DNA of 64,000 nucleotides, from contig JAGBHT010000032.1 in the NCBI GenBank assembly GCA_017935365.1, positions 149,226 through 213,225 of the forward strand. The letters run 5' to 3'. The notes under the pieces were generated by a model that did no database searches, had not been told where the DNA came from, and saw only the letters and a list, made by a program, of their open reading frames with translations. Positions 53,500 to 61,885 of this stretch are shown here, piece after piece (within the stretch, counting starts at the first letter, position 1; each line of letters begins with the position of its first letter). The translations under genes and the position numbers were made by a program. The DNA is from Ruminiclostridium sp. Its GTDB lineage: Bacteria; Bacillota; Clostridia; Oscillospirales; Ruminococcaceae.

Positions 53500-53826
53500 A
53501 TGGCTACATCACAGGAATATATAGAATTTGTCTGTGAACAGCTTGCCAGCACTGAAACTGAAAATGTGCGGTATAAAAAGATGTTCGGTGAGTATATGGT
53601 TTATGTGAACGATAAACCCGTCCTGCTTGTTTGCGACAACACGGTATTCGTAAAGAAACTTCCCGAACTCAAAGAGCTTATGTCGGGTGCCGAGTGCGGC
53701 GTACCGTATGACGGCGCAAAGGAGCATTATATACTCGATATCGAGAACCGTGAACTTACCGCAAAGGCAGTTGAAATTCTCGAACAGATCACACCCGTAC
53801 CGAAAAAGAGAACCAAGAAGAAATAA
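53500..53826 (+). CDS. TfoX N-terminal-domain protein
   Basis: 108 aa. The TfoX_N core RYKKMFGEYMVYVNDKPVLLV (about 24-44) is followed by NTVFVKKLP and PYDGAKEHYILD. In Haemophilus and Vibrio TfoX/Sxy has an added C-terminal domain and turns on competence; the lone N-domain proteins of Firmicutes have no proven role. The ATG directly follows the Dabb stop, so the two were cotranslated. Tail KKRTKKK is basic. Confidence 0.88.
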   Translation: MATSQEYIEFVCEQLASTETENVRYKKMFGEYMVYVNDKPVLLVCDNTVFVKKLPELKELMSGAECGVPYDGAKEHYILDIENRELTAKAVEILEQITPVPKKRTKKK

Positions 53827-53829
53827 TGT

Positions 53830-53940
53830 AAAAATGGTGTTGAGGGGCGTAGCCCTCAACAGGGACGCTTTGGTTGCTTGCCAAAAGTTTTGCACGATGC
53901 AAAACCAGCAGAGCAAGCAACACTCAACACCCCATTTTTT
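53830..53940. repeat. Large nested hairpin element
   Basis: The outer arms AAAAATGGTGTTGAG and CTCAACACCCCATTTTT close a 110-bp stretch. Inside are GGTTGCTTGC / GCAAGCAAC and AGTTTTGC / GCAAAAC arms and a TTGAGGGGCGTAGCCCTCAA hairpin. It has the look of a dispersed non-coding repeat in Clostridia rather than a plain terminator. It may also end the tfoX-type transcript (six T at 53935-53940). Confidence 0.7.
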
Positions 53941-53969
53941 AATAACGATAGAGGTTTTTCGACAGACTG

Positions 53970-53999
53970 AAACCGCTGTGGTGGCACAGCGGTTTTTGT
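53970..53999. terminator. Bidirectional terminator
   Basis: AAACCGCTGTG / CACAGCGGTTTTTG, between convergent transcripts. Confidence 0.82.
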
Positions 54000-54007
54000 G
54001 TTTCAGA

Positions 54008-54703
54008 TTAAAGTCCGAGTGAATTTACCCAGTCGGTAACATCGCTTTCGGCTACCGATGAAGAGAATCTCATACCGTACTGCCATGTACCACCGTTTGC
54101 GGATTTTGCAAGGTCGGACGCGCTGTTTCCAAGTCCCGATGATGCCGATGTACAGAAAGGTATGACAGTCTTTCCGTCAAAGTCGTTAGCCTTTACAAAG
54201 CTTGCTGTGACCCATGACGCTTCGCCCCACCAGATAGGATAGCCCACGAAAACCGTGTCGTAATCCGACCAGTTATCGGGCGTTGCATTGCTAAGTTCAA
54301 CCGTTTTGTCGGCTGAATCATGCTCTTTGCATACGCGGCTGTCGCTGTTGTTGTAGTTCAGGTCCTCCAATGTGTAGGGGACAGCGGGTGTGATCTCGAA
54401 AATATCTCCGCCCGTTGCATTGACAATGTACTCTGCCACCGCTTTAGTACTGCCTGTAGCGGAATAGTATGCTACCAGCACTTTTTTGCCGTCTGTGCTG
54501 TTGCCGGTACTTTCGGAAGATACATCTTCTGAGCTGTCAGAAGATACTTCGCTGTTGTCGGCGGAACTTTCATTTCCGCTGTTCTCAGAAGAGTTTACGG
54601 CTTCCGATGAACCGCTTTCAGCCGAAGAAGTGCCTGTATTACCGCAGGCGCAGAGTGAAAGCGCACCCGCAAGAATGAATGATGTAAGTATCAGCTTTTT
54701 CAT
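54008..54703 (-). CDS. Flavodoxin-family lipoprotein
   Basis: 231 aa. Lipobox signal peptide (ALSLCAC), Ser/Glu-rich linker (about 23-72), then a Flavodoxin_4-type domain: VLVAYYSATGSTKAVAEYI (FMN phosphate loop), VFVGYPIWWGEASWVTASFV and CTSASSGLGNSASDLA. An FMN protein anchored outside the membrane, probably an oxidoreductase or electron carrier. It lies 2 bp downstream of the carboxymuconolactone decarboxylase-type gene as last gene of a four-gene redox operon. Confidence 0.9.
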   Translation of the reverse strand: MKKLILTSFILAGALSLCACGNTGTSSAESGSSEAVNSSENSGNESSADNSEVSSDSSEDVSSESTGNSTDGKKVLVAYYSATGSTKAVAEYIVNATGGDIFEITPAVPYTLEDLNYNNSDSRVCKEHDSADKTVELSNATPDNWSDYDTVFVGYPIWWGEASWVTASFVKANDFDGKTVIPFCTSASSGLGNSASDLAKSANGGTWQYGMRFSSSVAESDVTDWVNSLGL

Positions 54704-54705
54704 TT

Positions 54706-55032
54706 TTACTTATCCTCTGCATATATTTCCTTAGCGTAGTTGAAAGTTGCCCACGCCTTGGGCCAGCCTGCATAGAATGCAATATGTGTTATAGCCTCAG
54801 CCATTTCCTCGGCTGTGACGCCGTTTTCCTTAGCGTGCATGATGTGATATTTCAGTGAGCTGTCAAGAATACCGCTTCCCATAAGAGCGGCAACAGTTAC
54901 AAGGCTTCTGTCACGGGGCGATAACTTGTCCTCTCTCGACCATACCTCGCCGAATAATACGTCGTCGTTAAGTTCTGCAAATTTCGGCGCAAATTCACCG
55001 AGTGCATCTCTTCCTGCTGTCTGCTTTTTCAT
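54706..55032 (-). CDS. Carboxymuconolactone decarboxylase (AhpD-like) family protein
   Basis: 108 aa. Family wording: LSPRDRSLVTVAALMGSGI, LKYHIMHAKENGVTAEEMAEAITHIAFYAGWPKAW. The CxxC of AhpD peroxidase is absent, so it belongs to the gamma-CMD branch rather than AhpD itself. Its substrate is unknown. The neighbours (cupin, cyclophilin-like lipoprotein, flavodoxin) and the MerR-type promoter point to aldehyde or electrophile/redox stress. Confidence 0.87.
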   Translation of the reverse strand: MKKQTAGRDALGEFAPKFAELNDDVLFGEVWSREDKLSPRDRSLVTVAALMGSGILDSSLKYHIMHAKENGVTAEEMAEAITHIAFYAGWPKAWATFNYAKEIYAEDK

Positions 55033-55053
55033 AATAAAATTCCTCCTTTAGAT

Positions 55054-55632
55054 TTATGCTTCAGCCGAGAATGTAACTTCAATATTGCCTTCATCTCCGG
55101 CTGACAGAATATCTTTTATTTCGTTTTCGGTAAGACCTTTTACCTTACCCAGACGTGTGAAGTTCCAGCTGTTGGTGTCATAGTATATTGTGACGGAATT
55201 TCCCTGATATAGTATCACATCACCTGCCGAAACCGAAATCTGTTCATCATTCCGCGGCAGAGTGACATCGAGCTGACCGACCTTTTCAAAGCCGCCGTAG
55301 TCGTGCATTTCTATTGTAAGTCCGTTGTTTACAAATTCGCGGAATGCGTCCGTTGAGCTGTTGTCACAAAGCTCTATTGGCAGAACATTTCCACCTATGT
55401 GCGCGTATATCATGTTTTCTTCCTCAGACTTGCTTACAGTGACGGCTGAGCTTGTCGTTGTATCGTTTTCCGTAACCGAAACGGCAGTCTGCGAAACATT
55501 GCTGTCGGTTGAAACGGTTGGAATAACCGGGCTTTCCGATATAGTGGGCTGACGGCTGTCGGTTGCCGAACACGAACAAAGCAACATTACCGCTATGACG
55601 GCAAAGGCTTTAAAGATTGTTGTATTCTTCAT
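55054..55632 (-). CDS. Cyclophilin-like-fold lipoprotein
   Basis: 192 aa. Signal peptide with lipobox (LLCSC), Thr/Ser-rich linker (about 24-72), then a domain resembling cyclophilin-like PF18050: YAHIGGNVLPIELCDNSSTDAFREFVNNG, YGGFEKVGQLDVTLPRNDEQI and GDVILYQGNSVTIYYDTNSWNFTRLGKVKG. These small beta-barrel proteins often accompany flavodoxins. Its start lies inside the end of the cupin gene (overlap 55610-55632), implying coupled translation. Confidence 0.82.
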   Translation of the reverse strand: MKNTTIFKAFAVIAVMLLCSCSATDSRQPTISESPVIPTVSTDSNVSQTAVSVTENDTTTSSAVTVSKSEEENMIYAHIGGNVLPIELCDNSSTDAFREFVNNGLTIEMHDYGGFEKVGQLDVTLPRNDEQISVSAGDVILYQGNSVTIYYDTNSWNFTRLGKVKGLTENEIKDILSAGDEGNIEVTFSAEA

Positions 55633-56041
55633 CTGTTACCTGTTCGCACCATTCGTTTGAACATTCATCACCGGGCATTTCGATTGCAATATGTGAGAAC
55701 CAGCTGTCCTTCTTTGCACCGTGCCAGTGCTTTACGCCCTCGGGGATAACTATAACAGTACCGGGTACAAGGCTTACTGCGTCTTTGCCGTATTCCTGAT
55801 ACCAGCCCTCGCCTGCGGTGCAGATAAGAAGCTGTCCGCCGCCCTTCTTTGCGTGGTGGATATGCCAGTTTTTGCGGCAGCCCGGCTCGAATGTAACGTT
55901 TGCAAGGAACAAGCTGTCCTCAGGCTTTGTCAGAGGATTTAAAAACGAATCTCCGACAAAATATTTTGCGTATGCTGTGTTAGCTGTGCCTGTGCCGAAC
56001 ACGTTCAGCTTTTCGAATTCTTTTTTTGATAATGTTTTCAT
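55610..56041 (-). CDS. Cupin-domain protein
   Basis: 143 aa single-domain cupin. Motif 1 is seen in FEPGCRKNWHIHHAKKGGGQ (metal ligands HIHH) and motif 2 in GTVIVIPEGVKHWHGAKKDS (HWH). It is typical of the (R)-mandelonitrile-lyase-like or AraC-partner cupins found with carboxymuconolactone decarboxylases. First gene of the four-gene operon, with a promoter at 56085-56115. Confidence 0.9.
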   Translation of the reverse strand: MKTLSKKEFEKLNVFGTGTANTAYAKYFVGDSFLNPLTKPEDSLFLANVTFEPGCRKNWHIHHAKKGGGQLLICTAGEGWYQEYGKDAVSLVPGTVIVIPEGVKHWHGAKKDSWFSHIAIEMPGDECSNEWCEQVTDEEYNNL

Positions 56042-56084
56042 CTGAAATTTCTCCTGTTTTCTGTCTTTTTCTGACTGTGGCTAT

Positions 56085-56115
56085 ATTGTACAACCTGGAG
56101 TTTACTCCATGTCAA
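56085..56115 (-). promoter_or_regulatory. MerR-type promoter (19-bp spacer with palindrome) of the cupin operon
   Basis: Minus strand TTGACA (plus 56110-56115), a 19-bp spacer and TACAAT (plus 56085-56090). Within the spacer GGAGT-AA-ACTCC forms the inverted repeat. This overlong spacer is the hallmark of MerR-family-activated promoters; the wording is like AdhR/NmlR operators that respond to aldehydes. No merR gene is in this window. Confidence 0.82.
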
Positions 56116-56210
56116 GGGGCGAGAAAAACTTTCACAGAACTTTCACAATCGGCAAATCAACAGGAGATGCGATTAAGTTCGCGGCTAGTCCCGATAATAC
56201 GCATTTTTTC

Positions 56211-56239
56211 TTGACTACACGCATTAATTAGTGTAAAAT
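56211..56239 (+). promoter_or_regulatory. Promoter of the rnf operon
   Basis: TTGACT (56211-56216), 17-bp spacer, TAAAAT (56234-56239). The spacer contains the inverted repeat CATTAATTAGTG. Confidence 0.72.
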
Positions 56240-56288
56240 AAAACTGTATATAACTATAAAACGGGAATGAATCCGGAGGGTATAATTT

Positions 56289-57587
56289 ATGCTTTTACAT
56301 CAGGTAAAGCTGCCGCACTTCAAGCATTCCGCCGAGAGTGAAACAGTAACGCTTCCACTGCCCGACAAGGTAGTGATAAGTATGGCTCAGCACCTCGGTG
56401 CGCCCTGTACCCCGACAGTAAAAGTCGGCGACAAGGTGAAGATAGGCGATGTGATAGGCAACTGCGAGGCGGCAATGTCCGCTCCTGTACACAGCAGTAT
56501 ATCGGGAACTGTAACGGCGATAACCGATGTCCTGCACATATCGGGCAGAAATATGCAGTCTGTAGTCATAGAAAATGACGGACTTGAAGAAGTCAGCGAC
56601 AGTGTCTGTCCCCCTACTGTAGAAAACAGGGAGCAGTTTTTACAGGCGGTACGAAACAGCGGCTCCATCGGTCTTGGCGGTGCAGGTTTCCCCACATCGC
56701 TGAAACTCGGCTTTGATCCCAAAGAAAAACAGCCCGACTTTCTTATAATAAACGGTGCTGAGTGTGAACCTTATATCACCTCCGACTATCGTTGCTTTAT
56801 GGAAGAGGGAGAAGACGTTCTTGAGGGCGTTCTGCTTATGCTGAAATATCTCGGAATACCGAACTGCATCATCGGCATTGAAAAGAACAAGCCCAAAGCC
56901 ATCGAGAAGATGACAAAGCTGTGTGAGAAGTACGACAATATCACAGTAAAGGCGCTTAAGTCAAGCTATCCTCAGGGTGCCGAGAAAACGCTGATTTTCA
57001 GCACAACGGGACGTATAGTAAAAGAGGGTACATTGCCTCTTACAAGCGGCTGTATAGTTGTCAATTCGTCAACAGCGGCATTTATCGCGCAGTACATAAA
57101 AACAGGTATGCCGCTTGTGAAAAGAAGGATCACCGTTGACGGAAATATAGTAAAGAAGCCGTCAAACTTCATCGTTCCTGTCGGAATGTCGATAGGCGAG
57201 ATAGTGTATTACGCCGAGCTTTCCGACAAGCCCGACAGAATAATACTAGGCGGACCTATGATGGGTGCGTGTGCATTCGATCCCGATTATCCGCTTTCCA
57301 AAACCAATAACGCCGTGCTTATGTTCGCAGACAGCCCCGTGTATGAGCCGTCAGCCTGCATACGCTGCGGTAAGTGTGTAAGAGCGTGCAGTATGAATCT
57401 TCTGCCGACAGAGCTTGAACACGCATTTGACATGAGAGACGCTGACAGACTTGAAAAGCTGAAAGTAAACCTCTGCGTCAACTGCGGTGCGTGCAGTTTC
57501 GTCTGTCCCGCAAAGCGTAACCTTGCAGAGAAGAATCAGCTTGCAAAGGCATTTCTGCGTGAGCAGTCAACAAGGAAAGGAAAGTAA
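56289..57587 (+). CDS. rnfC: Rnf complex subunit C
   Basis: 432 aa, the NADH-binding peripheral subunit of the ferredoxin:NAD+ oxidoreductase. RnfC N-terminal barrel (VVISMAQHLGAPCTPTVKVGDKVKIGD), NADH/FMN domain with GLGGAGFPTSLKL, NGAECEPYITSDYR and YPQGAEKTLI, and two C-terminal [4Fe-4S] motifs, CIRCGKCVRACSMNLLP and CVNCGACSFVCPAKR. Order and length are typical of Clostridia RnfC. It opens the rnfCDGEAB operon. Confidence 0.96.
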   Translation: MLLHQVKLPHFKHSAESETVTLPLPDKVVISMAQHLGAPCTPTVKVGDKVKIGDVIGNCEAAMSAPVHSSISGTVTAITDVLHISGRNMQSVVIENDGLEEVSDSVCPPTVENREQFLQAVRNSGSIGLGGAGFPTSLKLGFDPKEKQPDFLIINGAECEPYITSDYRCFMEEGEDVLEGVLLMLKYLGIPNCIIGIEKNKPKAIEKMTKLCEKYDNITVKALKSSYPQGAEKTLIFSTTGRIVKEGTLPLTSGCIVVNSSTAAFIAQYIKTGMPLVKRRITVDGNIVKKPSNFIVPVGMSIGEIVYYAELSDKPDRIILGGPMMGACAFDPDYPLSKTNNAVLMFADSPVYEPSACIRCGKCVRACSMNLLPTELEHAFDMRDADRLEKLKVNLCVNCGACSFVCPAKRNLAEKNQLAKAFLREQSTRKGK

Positions 57588-57593
57588 GGATAT

Positions 57594-58541
57594 ATGTCTA
57601 AACTTGTAATAGAGCCGTCACCGCACATAAAGTCGGGCGTCACGACTCAGAAGATAATGCTGAGCGTTATTATAGCACTGCTCCCGGCACTGTTTGCGTC
57701 AGTGTGGATATTCGGACTGAGAGCGCTCATAATGGTAGTGATCTGCTGCACGTCCTGTGTGATCTTTGAGTGGGCTTGCAGAAAGATAATGAAGAGAAGC
57801 AACACGATAAGCGATTTATCAGCCGTGGTAACAGGTATGCTCCTTGCGTTCAACCTGCCCGTTACCCTGCCGTTCTATATGGCGATCATCGGTTGCTTTG
57901 TGGCAATAGTGATAGTAAAACAGTTCTTCGGCGGTATCGGTCAGAACTTCGCAAATCCTGCGATAACAGGCAGAATAGTGCTTATGCTGTCGTTCACATC
58001 GTATATGACGACATGGGCAGAGCCGTTCTACTACCGCAATGCAGGTGAGATAGTAACAACATCTACACCCCTTGTCAGCGAAACCCCCGTTTCACTCTCC
58101 GATTTGTTCCTCGGAACGACAGGCGGTTGTATCGGTGAGACCTGCGCTCTGGCACTGCTTATCGGCGGAATTTTCTTGGTTGCTATCCGTGTAATTTCAC
58201 CCGTAACTCCGCTGTGCTTTATCGGTACGGTGTTTGTGCTGTCAATATTCTCAACAGGCAGCCTTGAGGGCGCATTAATGTCCGTTCTGTCGGGCGGACT
58301 TCTGCTTGGCGCAATATTCATGGCTACCGACTATGCAACAACTCCTATCACCACAAAGGGCAGAATAATATTCGGTATCGGCTGCGGACTTGTGACTATG
58401 CTTATACGAAGCTTTGGCAGTATGCCTGAGGGCGTATCGTACTCGATACTGCTTATGAATATTCTCTCTCCGCTTATCGACCGCTTCACAGTGCCGAAAG
58501 CATTCGGTGCGGTAAGTGAGCAGAAAGGCGGTAAGAAATGA
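57594..58541 (+). CDS. rnfD: Rnf complex subunit D
   Basis: 315 aa integral membrane subunit with about 9-10 TM segments. Opening SPHIKSGVTTQKIMLSVIIALLPAL and the FGGIGQNFANPAITGRIVLMLSF stretch are diagnostic. FMN is covalently bound at a Thr in the family (candidate in IVTTSTPLVSE). It forms part of the ion channel with E and A. The stop overlaps the rnfG ATG (ATGA). Confidence 0.95.
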   Translation: MSKLVIEPSPHIKSGVTTQKIMLSVIIALLPALFASVWIFGLRALIMVVICCTSCVIFEWACRKIMKRSNTISDLSAVVTGMLLAFNLPVTLPFYMAIIGCFVAIVIVKQFFGGIGQNFANPAITGRIVLMLSFTSYMTTWAEPFYYRNAGEIVTTSTPLVSETPVSLSDLFLGTTGGCIGETCALALLIGGIFLVAIRVISPVTPLCFIGTVFVLSIFSTGSLEGALMSVLSGGLLLGAIFMATDYATTPITTKGRIIFGIGCGLVTMLIRSFGSMPEGVSYSILLMNILSPLIDRFTVPKAFGAVSEQKGGKK

Positions 58542-59125
58542 ACGTACTGAAAAAAATCAAGCCCGTGCTTGTGCTGTCGGTTATCTGTACACTTATCTGC
58601 GCATTGCTGATAGTTACATATAATCTGACCTATGTAGATACATCGGGTGTTCTTACAGACGACCTGAAAGCAGGCTGTATCGCCGCAGACGGCGAGGGCG
58701 AATATGCGCTCGTAACCGATAAAGCGGCGGCAAAGCTCGACAGCGAGGAGTTCGACAGTATCGAAAAGATAGTAAAGAACAAGACAAAAGGCACTTTCCT
58801 TTTTGAAACTGTTGTTGACGGCTATGCCGCAGACGGTATCGACGCAGTAATAGCAATTGACAAGGACGGTGCGGTAAGCGGTATCAGCATTATTGCACTC
58901 GGCGAAACTCCGGGACTTGGCTCAAAGATAAAAGACGGCGCATTTCTACAGAGATTTTACGGTGTGAAGTCTGATATATCGATAGTCAAGTCAGAACCGA
59001 AAAACGAGAACGAGGTGCAGGGACTTACAGGCTCTACACTTTCGTCAAAGGGTATGGCAAAAGCCGTAAACCTTGCCGTCAAGGCATACTCGGTAATGGA
59101 TAAGGAGGTACAGCCGAATGAGTAA
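58538..59125 (+). CDS. rnfG: Rnf complex subunit G
   Basis: 195 aa. One N-terminal TM (about 9-32) anchors an extracytoplasmic flavin-binding domain. The covalent-FMN motif is LTGSTLSSKGM near residue 165 (Thr attachment). GISIIALGETPGLGSKIKD is the FMN_bind core. Overlaps both neighbours by a few bases. Confidence 0.95.
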   Translation: MNVLKKIKPVLVLSVICTLICALLIVTYNLTYVDTSGVLTDDLKAGCIAADGEGEYALVTDKAAAKLDSEEFDSIEKIVKNKTKGTFLFETVVDGYAADGIDAVIAIDKDGAVSGISIIALGETPGLGSKIKDGAFLQRFYGVKSDISIVKSEPKNENEVQGLTGSTLSSKGMAKAVNLAVKAYSVMDKEVQPNE

Positions 59126-59795
59126 CTGGAAAGAGTTTACCAAAGGACTTATAAAAGAGAACCCCAATATGGTAATGCTTCTCGGTATGTGTCCTACACT
59201 CGCCATTACCACAATGGCGGCAAACGGTGTCGGAATGGGACTTTCCACAACGTTTGTACTTGTATGTTCAAATATAGTAATTTCACTGCTTAAAAAAGTG
59301 ATACCCGATACGGTAAGACTTCCTGCGTACATAGTTATTGTAGCAGGCTTTGTAACCTTTGTAAGCCTTATGCTGCAGGCATTCGCTCCCGACATCTATT
59401 CAAGCCTAGGTATGTACCTGAGCCTTATCACCGTTAACTGTATCATTCTCGGCAGAGCGGAAATGTTCGCTTCTAAAAATAAAGTTATCCCGTCAATAAT
59501 GGACGGTCTGGGAATGGGTCTCGGATTTACGCTGACGCTTGTACTTGTCGGTTCTGTTCGTGAGATATTCGGCTCGGGACAGTGGTTCGGCATTACGATA
59601 ATGCCCGACTTTATGGAGCCTATGACGCTGTTTATTCTCCCTGCAGGCGGATTTTTCGTACTCGGTGTGGTAATAGCTGTAGTCAACCGCCTTATGAAGA
59701 AAAAGCCTCGTGAGATCGGCTGTCACAACTGCCCAAATGCAGAGGGTTGTCCCGGTGCCTGTGACAAGGCAAACAGTAACGGAGGTGAGCAGTAA
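59118..59795 (+). CDS. rnfE: Rnf complex subunit E
   Basis: 225 aa, six TM segments. The start MSNWKEFTKGLIKENPNMVMLLGMCPTLAI and the NCIILGRAEMFASKNKVIPS region are family markers. The C-terminal tail is unusually Cys-rich (GCHNCPNAEGCPGAC), an extension not needed for the membrane fold and possibly metal-binding. It overlaps rnfA by one base. Confidence 0.95.
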   Translation: MSNWKEFTKGLIKENPNMVMLLGMCPTLAITTMAANGVGMGLSTTFVLVCSNIVISLLKKVIPDTVRLPAYIVIVAGFVTFVSLMLQAFAPDIYSSLGMYLSLITVNCIILGRAEMFASKNKVIPSIMDGLGMGLGFTLTLVLVGSVREIFGSGQWFGITIMPDFMEPMTLFILPAGGFFVLGVVIAVVNRLMKKKPREIGCHNCPNAEGCPGACDKANSNGGEQ

Positions 59796-60397
59796 TGGAA
59801 ATCGCAAAGAATCTGATGATAATACTGCTGACAGGTATTCTTACCGAAAACTTCGTACTATCAAAGTTCCTCGGTATCTGTCCCTTTTTAGGCGTATCAA
59901 AGAAGCTCGACAGTTCTATAGGTATGGGTGCGGCGGTAACATTCGTAATGGTCTGCGCAAGTTTAGTTACATACCCTATCTATTACGGCATACTCGTTCC
60001 GCTCGGAATAGAGTACATGAATACTATAGCGTTTATCCTTGTTATCGCCGTATTTGTTCAGCTCGTTGAAATGGTGCTGAAAAAATATATGCCGCCGCTT
60101 TATAAGTCGCTCGGCGTATATCTTCCGCTTATCACCACAAACTGCGCCGTACTCGGTGTTACACTGCTCAACCTCACAAAGGATTATGACCTTTTAGAGA
60201 GCGTTGTAAACTCATTCGGTGCAGGTCTTGGCTTTATGATAGCTATGATAATATTCTCAGGTGTACGCTCAAGGCTTGAACGTTGCGACATACCGAAAGC
60301 ATTGCAGGGCGCACCGATAACCCTTATGGCGGCTTCTATCGTATCGCTTGCCTTTATAGGCTTCGGCGGTGTAGTAGACGGAATTTTCGGTGGTTAA
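59795..60397 (+). CDS. rnfA: Rnf complex subunit A
   Basis: 200 aa, six TM segments, paralogous to RnfE in opposite topology. ILTENFVLSKFLGICPFLGVSKKLDSSIGMG and YLPLITTNCAVLGVTLLN are diagnostic; the conserved Cys in GICPF and TNCAV bind an intramembrane [2Fe-2S] shared with RnfE. The ATG follows GGAGGTGAG. Confidence 0.96.
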   Translation: MEIAKNLMIILLTGILTENFVLSKFLGICPFLGVSKKLDSSIGMGAAVTFVMVCASLVTYPIYYGILVPLGIEYMNTIAFILVIAVFVQLVEMVLKKYMPPLYKSLGVYLPLITTNCAVLGVTLLNLTKDYDLLESVVNSFGAGLGFMIAMIIFSGVRSRLERCDIPKALQGAPITLMAASIVSLAFIGFGGVVDGIFGG

Positions 60398-60412
60398 GCG
60401 AAAGGAAAGACG

Positions 60413-61246
60413 ATGAAAGAATATATTTTACCTATACTTATATTTCTCGGCTTCGGCGCACTTTCGGGTATACTGCTTCTGATAGCGTCAAAGGTGCTGG
60501 CTGTAAAGACAGACGAAACCGAGGCAAAGATCACCGAGGCACTCCCCGGTGCAAATTGCGGCGGTTGCGGTTATTCCGGCTGTGCCGGCTATGCCGCCGC
60601 TGTAGCGCATGACGGCGCACCGACAAACCTCTGCAAGCCCGGCGGTGCAGAGGTCATGAAGAAGATAAATGCAATAATGGGCACTGAGGGCGGAGAATTT
60701 GTCCGCGAGGTAGCCTTTGTCCGTTGCAACGGCTGTGAAAATGCTACAAAGGACAGATTTACATTCACCGGCACAAAGTCGTGTGCCGCCGTTGAAAAGT
60801 TCTACAACGGCAAGGGCGAATGCCGCTTCGGCTGTGACGGCTACGGCGACTGTGCGGCAGTGTGTAGTAACGGTGCAATCACTATTGCGGACGGTGTTGC
60901 GGTAGTCGATCCTGCAAAGTGCGGCGGCTGTGGAAAGTGCGTTACCGCCTGTCCCAATCACCTTATTTTCCTCAGAAAAGAAACAAGCACGGTAGCTCTG
61001 CGTTGCTCGTCAAAGGACAGCGGTAAAGTCACAAGAACGGTATGTGCCAATGGTTGTATCGGCTGTAAGATATGCGAGAAAAAGTGTCCTCATGGCGCTG
61101 TAGTCGTTGCCGATAACCATGCCGTGATCGATTATGACAAGTGTACCTCATGCGGTACCTGCGTATCAGTCTGTCCCAGAAAGTGCCTTGTCAATGTAAC
61201 CTGCGCACATTGCGAATCGTCAAAGGCAGTGCCAGCGGACAAATAA
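60413..61246 (+). CDS. rnfB: Rnf complex subunit B
   Basis: 277 aa ferredoxin-oxidising subunit. N-terminal TM (about 4-28), then the Fe-S motif NCGGCGYSGCAGYA plus later Cys (RCNGCENATKDRF), then three [4Fe-4S] motifs in the C-terminal part: CGGCGKCVTACPNHLIF, CIGCKICEKKCPHGAV and CTSCGTCVSVCPRKC. Last gene of the operon. Together the six genes code for the complete ion-pumping Rnf complex. Confidence 0.96.
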   Translation: MKEYILPILIFLGFGALSGILLLIASKVLAVKTDETEAKITEALPGANCGGCGYSGCAGYAAAVAHDGAPTNLCKPGGAEVMKKINAIMGTEGGEFVREVAFVRCNGCENATKDRFTFTGTKSCAAVEKFYNGKGECRFGCDGYGDCAAVCSNGAITIADGVAVVDPAKCGGCGKCVTACPNHLIFLRKETSTVALRCSSKDSGKVTRTVCANGCIGCKICEKKCPHGAVVVADNHAVIDYDKCTSCGTCVSVCPRKCLVNVTCAHCESSKAVPADK

Positions 61247-61283
61247 TCCTGTTTTCAGGCAAACGAAAGGAAACCGACAAGAG

Positions 61284-61871
61284 ATGTCAAAAGCAAAGAG
61301 AAAAAACAGTTCATACAAGAAAGAACAAAAGAAACCCGTTATCAAAAACCGCGGCGACAGAATACGCTATGCAAATCAGAAACTATATGACTGCCCGCTG
61401 TCGATCACATGGTTTCGTATATTCAAGACCGTGATCACGATATTGCAGGCTGTTATGTCGGGTTACTCGGCTATAGTATGCATTGTGTCGGTATTTGCGT
61501 CATTCAGCGATGAAGTGCAAAAACAGGCAAATGCCGCCGCAATACCCGGCTTTATTGCATACAATATCGTAATGTCGGTACTGCTTGCGGCTGTTATTCC
61601 TCTTTGCGTCATAATGTTCAGACAGCTTTCCGAGCTGACGCAAAAATCTTACGGTTTCCTTAAATTTTTTCTCATCTATACCTCGTGCGTAAACGCTGTA
61701 AGCACTTCGGCAAGCGAGCTTTTCAGAGTTGCGCTTTTCAGCGGCGTAGAAGGCTATGAAGTCAGCATAACAAATATACTTTTCGCAATTTTCTCAGTAG
61801 TATTTATGGTAGTATGGCTCATTCTCAACTTGAAATATTTCAAAAACAGAAGGAGTCTTTTCAGTGATTGA
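61284..61871 (+). CDS. Hypothetical four-TM membrane protein (paralogue of the next gene)
   Basis: 195 aa, not recognised. A long basic N-terminus (about 1-45, KAKRKNSSYKKEQKKP) precedes four hydrophobic segments (about 46-70, 88-112, 122-145, 158-182). It ends YFKNRRSLFSD. The following gene has the same plan and the matching end YFRKRKSLFTD, so the pair arose by tandem duplication. The gene starts 37 bp after rnfB but is of unrelated type, probably a read-through neighbour. Confidence 0.68.
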   Translation: MSKAKRKNSSYKKEQKKPVIKNRGDRIRYANQKLYDCPLSITWFRIFKTVITILQAVMSGYSAIVCIVSVFASFSDEVQKQANAAAIPGFIAYNIVMSVLLAAVIPLCVIMFRQLSELTQKSYGFLKFFLIYTSCVNAVSTSASELFRVALFSGVEGYEVSITNILFAIFSVVFMVVWLILNLKYFKNRRSLFSD

Positions 61872-61885
61872 AAGGACATAACAAA

